A stretch of 64,000 bases of DNA from assembly GCA_037043455.1 (NCBI GenBank), contig JAWPHD010000094.1, forward strand, positions 1-64,000. The letters are read 5' to 3'. The stretch is from Cyrtodaria siliqua (Eukaryota; Mollusca; Bivalvia; Adapedonta; Hiatellidae). The translations under genes were made by a program, and so were the position numbers. Positions 1-11,356 of the stretch are shown piece by piece. The stretch's first letter is position 1. Every line of letters begins with the position of its first letter. The notes under the pieces are model-generated. The model was not told the origin of the DNA, did no database searches, and saw only the letters and a program-made list of their open reading frames with translations.

Positions 1-107
1 GATATTAATTACTATTGCAAATTCTATTGTAAACACTTTTTCCTATTTAGCACAGATCATTCTTTTCTGCCACCACTCAAGCAGCACCTAGGTGAGGGTA
101 CCTGGTT

Positions 108-180
108 GCCCGGTTAGCTTAGTTGGTAGAGTACCTGCCCTGTAAGCGAGGGGTCTCGGGTTCGAATCCCGTACGGCCTC
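108..180 (+). pseudogene. tRNA-like sequence with A and B boxes (left arm)
   Basis: The segment has a good A box (TAGCTTAGTTGG, 115-126), a perfect B box (GGTTCGAATCC, 159-169), a D-arm and a T-arm. The anticodon loop reads CCTGTAA, which places TGT (Thr-like) at the anticodon. The acceptor stem pairs at only about 4 of 7 positions and base 33 is C rather than T, so it is unlikely to be a working tRNA. It is more probably a tRNA pseudogene or the Pol III head of a SINE. A second, more decayed tRNA-like stretch follows at 240-290. Confidence 0.6.
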
Positions 181-2033
181 ACTTTTTCAACTTGGTTTAT
201 TTCAGACAACAAGGAAGGGATTGTGATATTGGGTACCAGGTAGTCCGGTCAGCCGTATAACACTCGACCTGTAACCGAGAGGTTCCCCCCTTGGTTTACT
301 TCAAAACTATACAGAGATGATGATGCAGGCCTTGAAGGATTATGTCCCCTTTGGTGTAATCCCATTGCGATTGCATTTGAAAAATATAAAAAATTAGAAC
401 TCAAATAACGTTGAATAGTTTTACATGAAACTTTCAATTTAGTATGTTTACACATTTATCTAGGCAGTGCTACCCCTGAATTATAAATAAATACTTGATA
501 AATATGTGAATTAGTCGATACATACATATGGATCAATAAACACTGTTATCAAGTTTGTATTCATTATTCAAGTATAGCACCATCTAGATAAAAGTATAAA
601 CATATAAAACTGCAAGGTACAGGTAAAATATATTTAGGATTATTTGAGTTCTAATTTGTTTCTTTTGTTAATTCACTCAATGGGATCCCACAAAAAGGGG
701 ACATAATCCTTAATGAACATTATAAAACATGACGCAATTAATGTGCATTTGTGGGAGATTTAATTAACCCCTCTGTCTGGATTATAGAAAATCAGTGGCC
801 CTATTCTTATACGGGAACCACAAGGAAACCATTTCATGTATAAGTAAAATAGAACAGTTATCACAGTTTCACATGTCTCCGGTCCCAAAACCAACACTGG
901 AATTGGAAACAAGGTTGCTTTCCAGTCTCGAGTGGGGGTTGGGGTGGGTGTTGGTGGAGGGGGTTGGAGCGGCAACATAGGTCCTTTGGGATCATTAAGC
1001 CCATTCCGTGTTGCTTTAAAGTAGAATATCGATATAGTCGGTGCTAGAATACTCAAAAGCGGGTGTACAGACACAGACATTGTGAAATAAAAGATAATAT
1101 AAGTTTTAATTGCATTAATCAAGTTGCTCTTTAAACTATTGGCAAATTTAAAACCAGTTGTTCTTACCTTGCATTGTAATTAATGATTCTTTGACACCCT
1201 GACCCTGCCAGTGTCATCAGACTGCTTGGGAGATCGTCTTTGTGACCCGCTGACAGCTATTCGTTGTCATCTGAGACGCTTTCGCTTAACTGTGTGTGTG
1301 TAACTCTAAGGTTTATAGTCCGTCCGCCAACGGTATACCTGACGCGATGGGCACAATAGAGTCTGGACTTCTGAGACGCTTAACAGTTGCAGTTCACGCG
1401 TCCGGTAAATTCAGATTGAAAATAATAATAACCTCATCGACGCAGTTAAAAATGTACACATTTTCAGAATGTATACATATTCAGAGCACAACATTTTGCC
1501 AAGTCTCCCGGACATAAATTGTCGCTCGGGATTTAGAATTATAACACACACAGCTAAACATGTATCGATTTTCAGAATGTTAACATTTTCAGAATGTATA
1601 CATTTTCAGAGAGCTAAGGGAGGTAATCGGACGGATGTTGTTATAATTATAATGCACACAATGTCATGTGCGGGTTATAATAAAAATGTTAACATTTTCA
1701 GAATGTATACATTTTTTCAGACAGCTAAAGATGTATGGATTTTGGTAATAATGATAACACGTACAAAATCGTAGCAATGTGGTGGTTATAATAAAAAAAA
1801 ATCAGACAGCTAAAAATGTATGGATTTTGATAATAATGATAACACGTACAAAATCGTAGAAATGTGGTGATTATAATAAAAATGTTAACATTTTCAGAAT
1901 GTATACATTTTTCCAGAGAGCTAAAAATGTATGGATTTTGATAATAATGATAACACGTACAAAATCGTAGAAATGTGGTGATTATAATATTTCAGTTAAA
2001 CATATAGTAAAAAATAATTATAATCACAGGGTC

Positions 2034-2292
2034 AGAATGTGGTGGTTATAATAAAAAAAAATCAGAGAGCTAAAAATGTATGGATTTTGATAATAATGAT
2101 AACACGTACAAAATCGTAGAAATGTGGTGATTATAATAAAAATGTTAACATTTTCAAAATGTATACATTTTTCCAGAGAGCTAAAAATTTATGGATTTTG
2201 ATAATAATGATAACACGTACAAAATGGAGAAATGTGGTGATTATAATAATTCAGTTAAACATATAGTAAAAAATAATTATAATCACAGGGTC
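2034..2292. repeat. Extra terminal block present only in the left palindrome arm
   Basis: After CACAGGGTCA at 2024-2033 the left arm restarts a second copy of the terminal repeat block instead of running on to the axis. This copy differs from the block just before it by several changes (for example TTCAAAATG for TTCAGAATG). It matches the family member at 29577-29849 almost base for base, so it looks taken from a different member of the family. Confidence 0.8.
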
Positions 2293-4178
2293 ACCTGCGG
2301 CTTTCCATAATGGAAAGCCGCAGGTGACCCTGTGATTATAATTATTTTTTACTATATGTTTAACTGAAATATTATAATCACCACATTTCTACGATTTTGT
2401 ACGTGTTATCATTATTATCAAAATCCATACATTTTTAGCTCTCTGGAAAAATGTATACATTCTGAAAATGTTAACATTTTTATTATAATCACCACATTTC
2501 TACGATTTTGTACGTGTTATCATTATTATCAAAATCCATACATTTTTAGCTGTCTGATTTTTTTTTATTATAACCACCACATTGCTACGATTTTGTACGT
2601 GTTATCATTATTACCAAAATCCATACATCTTTAGCTGTCTGAAAAAATGTATACATTCTGAAAATGTTAACATTTTTATTATAACCCGCACATGACATTG
2701 TGTGCATTATAATTATAACAACATCCGTCCGATTACCTCCCTTAGCTCTCTGAAAATGTATACATTCTGAAAATGTTAACATTCTGAAAATCGATACATG
2801 TTTAGCTGTGTGTGTTATAATTCTAAATCCCGAGCGACAATTTATGTCCGGGAGACTTGGCAAAATGTTGTGCTCTGAATATGTATACATTCTGAAAATG
2901 TGTACATTTTTAACTGCGTCGATGAGGTTATTATTATTTTCAATCTGAATTTACCGGACGCGTGAACTGCAACTGTTAAGCGTCTCAGAAGTCCAGACTC
3001 TATTGTGCCCATCGCGTCAGGTATACCGTTGGCGGACGGACTATAAACCTTAGAGTTACACACACACAGTTAAGCGAAAGCGTCTCAGATGACAACGAAT
3101 AGCTGTCAGCGGGTCACAAAGACGATCTCCCAAGCAGTCTGATGACACTGGCAGGGTCAGGGTGTCAAAGAATCATTAATTACAATGCAAGGTAAGAACA
3201 ACTGGTTTTAAATTTGCCAATAGTTTAAAGAGCAACTTGATTAATGCAATTAAAACTTATATTATCTTTTATTTCACAATGTCTGTGTCTGTACACCCGC
3301 TTTTGAGTATTCTAGCACCGACTATATCGATATTCTACTTTAAAGCAACACGGAATGGGCTTAATGATCCCAAAGGACCTATGTTGCCGCTCCAACCCCC
3401 TCCACCAACACCCACCCCAACCCCCACTCGAGACTGGAAAGCAACCTTGTTTCCAATTCCAGTGTTGGTTTTGGGACCGGAGACATGTGAAACTGTGATA
3501 ACTGTTCTATTTTACTTATACATGAAATGGTTTCCTTGTGGTTCCCGTATAAGAATAGGGCCACTGATTTTCTATAATCCAGACAGAGGGGTTAATTAAA
3601 TCTCCCACAAATGCACATTAATTGCGTCATGTTTTATAATGTTCATTAAGGATTATGTCCCCTTTTTGTGGGATCCCATTGAGTGAATTAACAAAAGAAA
3701 CAAATTAGAACTCAAATAATCCTAAATATATTTTACCTGTACCTTGCAGTTTTATATGTTTATACTTTTATCTAGATGGTGCTATACTTGAATAATGAAT
3801 ACAAACTTGATAACAGTGTTTATTGATCCATATGTATGTATCGACTAATTCACATATTTATCAAGTATTTATTTATAATTCAGGGGTAGCACTGCCTAGA
3901 TAAATGTGTAAACATACTAAATTGAAAGTTTCATGTAAAACTATTCAACGTTATTTGAGTTCTAATTTTTTATATTTTTCAAATGCAATCGCAATGGGAT
4001 TACACCAAAGGGGACATAATCCTTCAAGGCCTGCATCATCATCTCTGTATAGTTTTGAAGTAAACCAAGGGGGGAACCTCTCGGTTACAGGTCGAGTGTT
4101 ATACGGCTGACCGGACTACCTGGTACCCAATATCACAATCCCTTCCTTGTTGTCTGAAATAAACCAAGTTGAAAAAGT

Positions 4179-4251
4179 GAGGCCGTACGGGATTCGAACC
4201 CGAGACCCCTCGCTTACAGGGCAGGTACTCTACCAACTAAGCTAACCGGGC
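4179..4251 (-). pseudogene. tRNA-like sequence, mirror copy (right arm)
   Basis: This is the exact reverse complement of the tRNA-like sequence at 108-180, with the same A and B boxes and the same mispaired acceptor stem. Having one at each outer end means both arms begin with a potential Pol III promoter pointing towards the axis. Confidence 0.6.
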
Positions 4252-4358
4252 AACCAGGTACCCTCACCTAGGTGCTGCTTGAGTGGTGGCAGAAAAGAAT
4301 GATCTGTGCTAAATAGGAAAAAGTGTTTACAATAGAATTTGCAATAGTAATTAATATC

Positions 4359-5215
4359 AATGGTTATGAATTTTCTTTCACTGAGAAATGCTTATCACAG
4401 AGAAATGTAATACATAGCAAAAATTGTGTTGAAAGAGAACCATTACAGGTCTGTAACCCAAGATTGCTCACTTGTAAATTAGCCTTCATTATGTGCTATT
4501 GCAATTCTTCATCACCTTATCTTTAAATACTGTGACATGAGTTTTATTAAAACTTCTGCACATCTATTATTTATTTCCAGCCATGAAAACTCCAAAACCA
4601 ATCTGAAACCACTGCGGCATCATTGGAGGAAGTAGTCATTGTTACCCTGCCGTATCATTTTCACCTAGCAGCACAGAAGAGATGAATCAAACAGCTTAAG
4701 GATCAAATATTCACATTTGGTCTTCAAACAATCCAGTTTCTACAAGATTTTCACCATACATGCATTAGTTTATTTGGCTTGCTGGAATTATTTAATAAAC
4801 AAATATATATTAAAAGGACGTCCATGCGGGTCATATTGGACTACAGACTACTGTGGTCTTTTTTTTTTTAAATTTAAACCACAAAATCATTTCTGTAACG
4901 TTAAGGATTGTAGGTGCAATAGTTACAAATTACAGCACTTAAAGTGTTGGTTCCTTGGCAGGTCAGTGTGGCCTGATGACAATACATAATGCATATTTTC
5001 ATGACTGAGGTGGGTGTTATGCATTTGAAGTTACAATTTCCATGAGGTAATGGTGACCTTAACCTTTGACCTACTGATCCCAAAAACAATATGGTTCCTC
5101 TGACCAAGGGCAAAGTGCCTATAACATTTCAGGACAGTGCGTTTTATGCTTTTGAAGTTATCACACAGAATGCATATTTCCAGGAAGTCATGGCAACCTA
5201 CAAGGTCAAATACTT
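4359..5215. other. Intergenic, no gene seen
   Basis: This is AT-rich DNA with only short chance ORFs. Phrases such as 'tgaccttaaccttt' and 'ttgacctactga' near 5050 resemble the degenerate tandem modules widespread in this window, but no boundaries can be drawn. Confidence 0.5.
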
Positions 5216-5535
5216 TTAAAGGGACACATGGCAATCTTGAAGTCTTTACAATAAGCCTCTTGATTCATTTATCCAGTTCCGGTATCAGTTTTGACTTTAA
5301 ATCTGCGTGCATATATTTAAATACCATTTAAGTTTTTGACTTTTTTCGTTATTCTATCATAGATTTGAATATATTATTGGTGAAATGTAATCAACAGTTA
5401 GTAATATGCAAAAACAATTAAGTTTATACTATTCTTATAATTAATATTAATGACTGAACAAATGCAATTAATGTAAAAAAATTAAAGGGACGCCACGAGT
5501 GTTTAAAAAATCAAGATTGCCGTGTGTGCCTTTAA
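5216..5535. mobile_element. TTAA-flanked MITE, copy 1 (T2/piggyBac-like)
   Basis: A 312-bp body is bounded by TTAA at 5216-5219 and 5532-5535. Its imperfect inverted ends begin AGGGACACATGG and finish in the complement of that sequence. The interior is AT-rich and has no ORF. A second copy in the opposite orientation lies at 21661-21984 with matching internal sequence. TTAA duplication with TTAAAGGG ends is typical of T2-type MITEs and of piggyBac relatives; the family assignment is inferred from that. Confidence 0.8.
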
Positions 5536-7970
5536 AGTCAGGATGCAGGTTAAAGGGATGGATAGAGATGACAACGGAAACAATGATCCCTAAGTGTCTG
5601 CCATGTTAGGCAGGCGACACAGCAATAGGGTTCCTTCTCTCACCAAGGGCAATGTACCACTGACGTTTCATGATGGTTTGTTGAATGGGGTATTATGGCA
5701 TTTTCAGCACATTTTAGGCTATAATTATGAGTTGATATTTTTGTAATGGAAGCAGACCTCCCATTTTTTGGCGATAGAACCAGTACTGTATACCTTCCGT
5801 AAGAATCGACACTGTCTAACTTGACAAAGTCGAGGTCACAGTGAAATTCGAACCTATAGCGGTGAGAGTCGAGAAGGTTTCAAATGCAGCATCATGACCA
5901 TCCAAGCCACTGAAGCACTTTTCATGAGGGTGGGTTTCCTGCATTTGAATAATTTTCGTAATATTTTGAGTTCTTCAAACCAATATAGACAGCACCATAA
6001 ATGTTGTTAAGTTTAATGAAGATCCAACCAAAATGGTATGTACCTACTTGTGTACGGACAAGTTTAATTCAAGAAGATCTGATGGAAAGAACGGACATGT
6101 TTTCCTTTATAAAGATATATATATAATTTTTATATATATATATATATATGGTTTAATGGTACTTGTAAATGTGCCAATGGTGCCTCTGCATAGATGTATA
6201 TACTGAATTACAGAATAGTACAGGACATCATATAATTTTTGCCAAATACTATTGTATTATAAAGCACGACTTCAATAAAGTATTGTACTCCAGATGCAGC
6301 TGGTTCTTGCAAGACCTCGATTTGATAGAACTCGAGTTGAAATAATTTTGATAAAATATGGAATGGACAACACGCAACAACCACATATTGTGTTTTTTCT
6401 TTTATTTCTGTGATACTGCTTAGGTATGTAATATCTGAATGTTTATCAAAGCTATGTTTTACAATCAGGCAATGCAATCTTCATATAATTATAAAATAAT
6501 ATAATCTATTTAGAGTTCTAATCTTTATCTTCATCGTATCAACGTTCAACACACACACACACACACACATAATATATCTATCTGTATATAACAAAATTGC
6601 ATCTAACAGTATATCTGCCACTCAATATTTACATTTATTTAGATACAAGCTCCCTTTACTTTCAATGTAACAGGAATTAACAGGAAACGTCAATAATCGC
6701 CCGTAGTGACTATTCTTATTGATGTGTTCTAAAATCATTATACTGGAACTAATATGTTGCATCCTCTTTAAAGATTGGTGCAATTAGCAGTTCATGTCAT
6801 AGGCAGTTTGTCATGTGATGTAAACATTATAGTATCCGTTTCATTGTGAAAACTTCCCACGATGTTACGATGGTATATTTGTTTTAAATAAATGTGTGAT
6901 GAAAATTAAATGTTGAATTAAACCAACTGTTTTGTTCTAATTATTCCATTTTACATAAAAAATGTGTATACAATAAAAAGGTTACTAGTATTAGATTTGT
7001 ATTGGATATATGCACTCGTTCAGATGTCCCAATACAATTCTAATAACCTATCAATACGAGACATTACAAAATAACAAAATCGAAACCTTTTACAATAGCA
7101 TACTGAATTGTCATTTTTATATGACTTAAAGAATAAAATGGGTATTGAATTGAATTGGTATACAGCATATTATAAAAATAATAAACAAAAGCTGTCGGAT
7201 GGCAGTACGCTAGACTTTTTTTTAGACCTCGTCTATTTATTGAGCAACAAAGTTGAAAACGGAGCATAATTCTGTAAAATTCGCAACCAAGTTATGGTAC
7301 TTGTTTGTACAGGTTCCTCTTATAATAGTGAATACATGTGTAAAGTTTCTGTCAATCAGTTTCTGAGATGAGCTCATTGAAAAAAAAAAAAAAGTAAAAT
7401 CAACGTGAATGTACTCTCAAAAATAGAAGTTAAAAGTAGGATAACTGAAAAAACACCTCTTATATTTTTACACCAAACAAAACGCCTAAATATTTTTACA
7501 CAAAACAGACTAAAAATAAAGAATTATTATTATTACTGGAAGTCTAATGCTATGTATGTAAATCTGTATTAATGTGTAGTGTTACATTATAAAACCAGTT
7601 TCTACAACTTTATCAAGCTTTAGATGCAGTCCATATTGCAATGCGCCCTAGTCATAATGCATTTTTGCAAGACATTGTTACAAAGTTCCTGCAGACCCAA
7701 TACCATTGCCTGTCAAAGTATGGTTCCCAACCCATTTTCCCCCGGCAATGCAGAAGTTGGCTAAAAGGCAGTCACGTGAAAGTCATTAGTATGAACTATT
7801 GCCTTTAGAATGTTTCCTATTCGGTTCAATCTGATTTTGCAGTCAATAGTCTTTTTTTGCAGGTCAGTAGTCTGAGAATGATGTTAAGCTTTCCCATGAC
7901 GTGACGTCATGCATGTAAACAAGTAAGGAAAAAGTAACCAAAGAAATGGAGTTTATACGATTCAATATAA
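5536..7970. other. Intergenic with microsatellites
   Basis: No gene is seen. The stretch contains a (TA)n tract around 6112-6150, a (CA)n tract at 6549-6570, an A-run near 7381-7393, and a phrase 'gatccctaagtgtctgccatg' at about 5585 that recurs near 10310. The latter looks like the end of a dispersed repeat. Confidence 0.55.
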
Positions 7971-7976
7971 TAAAAC

Positions 7977-8155
7977 AACTATCTACTTCCGTTTCAGAAA
8001 ATAGTTAAAAACTATTCATCTCGGGAATGACCATTAACCCTCAGCAGTTTGTCTCGGTCATAAGTTTACTGCTTCGGGTCAATAGTTCGGGTCAATAGTC
8101 ACTCACTTGGATGAATAGTTTTAACCATTAACCTCAACAGAAGTAGATAGTTGTA
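7977..8155. repeat. Small foldback (inverted repeat) element
   Basis: The sequence starting AACTATCTACTTCCGTTT near 7977 is mirrored by AACAGAAGTAGATAGTT near 8138-8153. The complementarity continues inwards through an 'aaaactattcatc' segment on both sides, with a loop of roughly 50-60 bases. There is no ORF and no clear target duplication. Confidence 0.6.
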
Positions 8156-8554
8156 TACTATACATCAAACAGGAGACCACCAGCGCCTTTAATAGACAAA
8201 GATCTGAACTAGCACTTTGTGCCACAAATTTGGCTGTACATGTAATATCAACTGAACATTCTGATAAAAGTAATTATAGATCAGTATTCCTATCTACTAT
8301 CCCAACCATAAAATATAAACTTGTATTTAAATATGGTTTACGAAAATGAACTTTTATCTTTGTTTGCAACCATGTCATTTCTAAAGCACAAATCATTGAT
8401 TCATTAGGAGCATCTAACAAAATGTATAAATCTTGTTCCATTCAGCTAACAAAACAATGCTGCCTGCAAACATAATACTACATACAGTATCGTTATTACA
8501 ACTAACACCTTAACAAGCCTTGAAATGTATTACAAAATCATTAAAATAAAACGG

Positions 8555-8695
8555 ATCTTACATTCGTGACAGTGTATTACTGATTTTGAGACACAAGTTG
8601 GATAACATTATAGGATACGAGGCTCTGTCGTCTATCCCATCTTTTTATCCAATGAGTTTAAGTCAGTTATACACAGTCACGAATGTAAGGTTCTA
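8555..8695. repeat. Short inverted repeat pair around CTTACATTCGTGAC
   Basis: CTTACATTCGTGAC near 8560 is complemented by GTCACGAATGTAAG near 8677-8690, about 110 bases apart. It is probably a small remnant of a TIR element; no flanking duplication was recognised. Confidence 0.45.
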
Positions 8696-8779
8696 TTTAT
8701 CACGTAACACACCTACGACATAATAGTTTCACTTCAATGTTGTCAATTATATAATTATAACCTTCCGAAATCGTAGAAG

Positions 8780-8850
8780 TGTTGATAATAGTAATTCAGT
8801 TAAACATATAGTCAAAAATAATTAGAATTGCAGGGTCCCCTGCGGCTTTC
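8780..8850 (+). repeat. Truncated member of the palindrome repeat family
   Basis: The sequence 'aattcagttaaacatatag' followed by an AT-rich spacer and CCTGCGGCTTTCCA is the terminal segment of the repeat that forms the palindrome at 1-4358 and the copy at 29341-29849. Only the last ~70 bases are present. This shows that TGCGGCTTTCCA is the conserved end of the family. Confidence 0.75.
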
Positions 8851-9329
8851 CAAACAAATGTAACGTTTCTAACATGCATTTTATAAAGTACCATTTCAAA
8901 TAATAGATAAATATTTAAGGTGTCTGAACGTATTGTACGATATACTGTGCAAACAATTGGGACTAAATGTTCTATTGTACACACACACAGTGATTCAGTC
9001 CTCATTTGCATCTGTAATTCACTAGTGATCTAGAAGATCTGGTTCAATAACTGTCCACGATCCTTTCAATACATAATTACTTCGTATTAGTTTCAAATGT
9101 ACTAAGAGTGGCCACAAAGCAAAATTAATAATTTTTGCCAACTGAAGGCCAGTTAACTCAGTTATTTCTAATCAAGTATGGCTGGTTCAAGAACTCATTC
9201 GAGATCTAAACGATATATACATGTAACTACTACATAATATTAGCAACAATGAAAAATTTGGAACATTGGTTACTTAAGGGCAGATAACACAATAGCAGTC
9301 TAATATGCCTGGTTCAAGAACTCATCTGA

Positions 9330-10075
9330 AAACTTATTGATGTATAACTACTGTGTACATTTTGTGATGAGCAAATACAGAATTGAGGGGCTACAGTATC
9401 CACAAGGCAAAATCAAGCATGTTTACCAATTAATGGCAGAAAACTCGGCTATTTCAGCTGAAATGGTGTTTTACAGCCACCAAAGGTTATACAACAGGAA
9501 TGAACATTCAAGGATCACTCATCCATTTAAATCTAGATAAAAAATCTGCAGTATGGGCCTAGAACATTCCTACATGCAGAACTGCAGTTGCAGCATATCC
9601 TGTTGTGAACATTCTTGGCCAGTACAGCTATTACTAGAAAGAGGTTCCACAGAACACTTGTGTGTAATTATTTCAGCAAGTACAATCTAACTATAAAGTT
9701 TGAAGACGGGCATAAATCTGCATTGGATAATTGATAGGGATATATAGTATAAAGTTTCATGAACAAGTTATGAGCTATATCAGATTGCAGGTTAAAGTTT
9801 TATAAAAAAGGGGCCTTACTCTGCCAAAATGAGTCAGGGTAATTGGGGTTTTAGGGCCAACACAAGAAAGGTTATATGACGCCAAACAGAGATGAACATG
9901 CCAGACTCATCCTCCATTTACATCTAGATAAATATGGAGAATGGACCTCGAACCTGCAGAACTGCAACAAATTCTGTTGTAGACACTCAATTTATGATGG
10001 AGCCACGTTTCCTCATTTCCTCATGAAGACCTTGAATGAGCATGATAAAAAAATGACGAAATGAACATAGGTCAC
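9330..10075 (+). repeat. Dispersed repeat, two adjacent diverged copies
   Basis: Segments at about 9480-9640 and 9850-10075 share an ordered series of phrases: aaggttatay, a cluster resembling 'catttaaatctagataaa', 'gaacctgcagaactgc', and a final 'gagcatgataaaa'. A third copy lies at 63730-63945. Short ORFs across it are not conserved between copies and are not considered coding. Confidence 0.6.
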
Positions 10076-10764
10076 ATACTTTTCAAGTTATGTCCAGTTA
10101 TGAGCTTGGTTAGGTTGTAGGTTAAAGTTTTATGAAATGTGGCGTAACTCGGCCGAAATGAAAGTTAACTAATTGGACATGTGCAACAAAATTACTTGGG
10201 TTAAGATAAAGATGTGTGTGAAGTTTAATGAACAAAGGTCAAATAATTTTTATGTTATGTACAAGTTTAGGTTACAGGTTAAAGTGTGAGGAACGACGAT
10301 GGACAAAGTGATCCCTAAGTGTCTGCCATGCTATGTGGGCGACACAATAAAACCGAGTGGTATATATTGATTCGTTAAGGTCAAGTACAACTTTTATATA
10401 AACTAAAGGTGATCTAAAAGATGCACCAGTCCAAACAATCTCACTGTGTTTCAATTTTAGTTTCACTGAGCAATGAACAAGACCCCTTGATCAGTAACTT
10501 GATACTCATTATTTTTAAAATAACTACAGTAAGAGTTCATTACTCTTGTTGTTGTTCATTTCTTAAAAGTGGATTTCTTCATAATTAGAAGCAGTGAGTT
10601 GCTTAGCAAATTAAACCCCGGCAAGAAATCCTTTCAACAGAAAAGATGACCAGCTAATGGAATAATTATTGCTCCATAAATACCTTTCCTTAAAGTGAAT
10701 TAATTTCCATTTTGTTATGTAATATGTACCATTTTTAAGAGCTTGTGTACTAATGGCAAATAAG

Positions 10765-10980
10765 TTAAAGAGAATGTAGCAACACAGCCAAACAATCTCT
10801 TGTATGGACTTCTGAAAAACTGGGAAAAGCTTGAAAGAATTATCAAAATCGGATGACAAACAAAAAAGATATGACCATAATCATTTGAAGGTTGTTCTAA
10901 AAAAGATATGGGAGCCGCCATTTTGAAAACTATGACGTCATAGTTTCAAATTACCATATATGGAATATGAATAAATATTA
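10765..10980 (+). mobile_element. Solo arm of a TTAA-flanked foldback element
   Basis: This segment starts TTAA-AGAGAATGTAGC and matches the left arm of the complete foldback element at 44392-44944 through the 'ccgccattt' and 'tatgacgtcatag' segments. It stops at the point where that element's loop begins. Only one arm is present, so it is a truncated or recombined copy. Confidence 0.7.
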
Positions 10981-10984
10981 TTTA

Positions 10985-11158
10985 AACGGCCCTTAAGATA
11001 ATGCTATAAGGAAGCCCATGGCCAAATTTGGTTGTGCTAGGATAAGAAATGTAAGAGACGAAGACGTGAAAACACAGCTTACACGTAATCCTTTATGTGG
11101 GACACCGACGTTATTACATAAGCTCTCTTATTTTTCAAATAGTCAAGCTAAAAATAGA
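10985..11158 (+). repeat. Dispersed repeat tail with terminal hairpin
   Basis: The sequence from 'aatgctataaggaagccc' to a hairpin-like 'agctctcttatttttcaaatagtcaagctaa' end is repeated at about 21310-21487, and parts recur near 56165-56285. A hairpin immediately before CTAA resembles Helitron/Helentron 3' ends, though this is only an inference. Confidence 0.55.
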
Positions 11159-11229
11159 AGGCAATTAATGCATAGCCATATCTGAAAATAACTTCTGAGT
11201 TATTGTTGAAAAAAATAATACAAAAAAAC

Positions 11230-11235
11230 TTTATT
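11230..11235 (-). terminator. Candidate polyadenylation signal of the BTB gene
   Basis: AATAAA on the minus strand lies about 120 bases downstream of the BTB-BACK stop codon. It is the nearest canonical signal. AT-rich DNA makes chance hits common. Confidence 0.35.
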
Positions 11236-11356
11236 AACCTAAAAATACATAACCAAGTTACACCATTGACTAAGATCATTCTGATATAATTATGTAAATT
11301 TAATATCAACTGAATAACATTTTTACAGCTGATGGTAGTTTGCTTCATGTAGAAAA

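Larger units (their letters stand above)
1..4358. repeat. Giant near-perfect palindrome (head-to-head repeat)
   Basis: Bases 1-2033 reappear as the reverse complement in 2320-4358: position x on the left matches 4359-x on the right as far in as about 1786. Every chance ORF in the left arm has an identical twin on the opposite strand, so the outer arms look identical. The axis is base 2309, inside a 51-bp perfect inverted repeat (2284-2334) that contains TGCGGCTTTCCAT. The left arm carries an extra 259-bp block (2034-2292) that the right arm lacks. The left arm reaches the window edge, so the palindrome may continue beyond it. It encodes nothing convincing. It could be a genuine inverted duplication of a repeat or an assembly fold-back artefact. 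Confidence 0.93.

Noticed and set aside
108..180. Functional tRNA-Thr gene
   Set aside because: A and B boxes are good, but the acceptor stem has three mismatches and base 33 is not T, so it is called tRNA-like only.
760..1122. 120-residue ORF in the palindrome (and its twin at 3237-3599)
   Set aside because: Its perfect duplication reflects the identical arms. It overlaps an ORF on the other strand, has a low-complexity Pro/Thr run and no recognisable domain.
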